This document shows, piece after piece, positions 59,999-60,000 of a stretch of DNA of 60,000 bases (positions within the stretch are counted from its first letter, which is position 1; each line of letters starts with the position of its first letter). This DNA comes from Phoronis australis (Eukaryota > Phoronida > Phoronidae). Under the pieces are notes generated by a model that ran no database searches, was not told where the DNA came from, and was given only the letters and a program-made list of their open reading frames with translations. The stretch spans positions 193,577-253,576 of the forward strand of contig NMRA01000130.1 in assembly GCA_002633005.1 (NCBI GenBank), given 5' to 3'. Position numbers and translations under genes: made by a program.

Positions 59999-60000
59999 TT

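Overview
The window is animal nuclear DNA. Genes are split into short exons with GT-AG introns (one GC-AG), most introns run from a few hundred bases to several kilobases, and there are many tRNA-derived SINEs, hAT-type elements, a solo LTR and satellite-like arrays. The repeat types and one block of unmerged haplotype copies suggest a highly heterozygous marine invertebrate in a draft assembly. I cannot fix the phylum from sequence alone. There is a 100-N gap at 4697-4796 and single Ns at 35519, 46530 and 58731.

Layout. (1) 654-11202, minus strand: eleven exons of DNAJC10/ERdj5, an ER disulfide reductase with a J domain and thioredoxin repeats; the rest of the gene lies beyond the left edge. 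(2) 11.2-14.6 kb: a head-to-head promoter interval holding a probable 5'UTR exon of DNAJC10. (3) 14589-27259, plus strand: a complete GORASP2/GRASP55-type Golgi stacking protein in ten coding exons (426 aa), including a 28-bp microexon and a GC-AG intron. (4) 27.3-34.6 kb: 3'UTR and intergenic DNA. (5) 31843-40171: two nearly identical copies of one 3.7-4.7 kb segment abutting at a single N. They are best read as two unmerged haplotypes; each carries first coding exon of the next gene. (6) 34609/39244-49125, plus strand: a four-exon gene for a 168-aa single-pass membrane protein with a coiled coil, family not recognised. Its last intron (43.4-49.0 kb) is filled with an LTR, a roughly 440-bp higher-order repeat and two minisatellites. 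(7) 52.8-60 kb, minus strand: C-terminal exons of one or two unrecognised genes that converge on gene (6).

Functionally, DNAJC10 (ER folding and ERAD), the GRASP protein (Golgi stacking and unconventional secretion) and possibly the small membrane protein all concern the early secretory pathway. That may be coincidence of linkage. I found no CRISPR array, operon or other microbial system. The exon models were built by joining splice sites by eye, requiring consistent phase and colinearity with remembered family architecture. No alignment was run.
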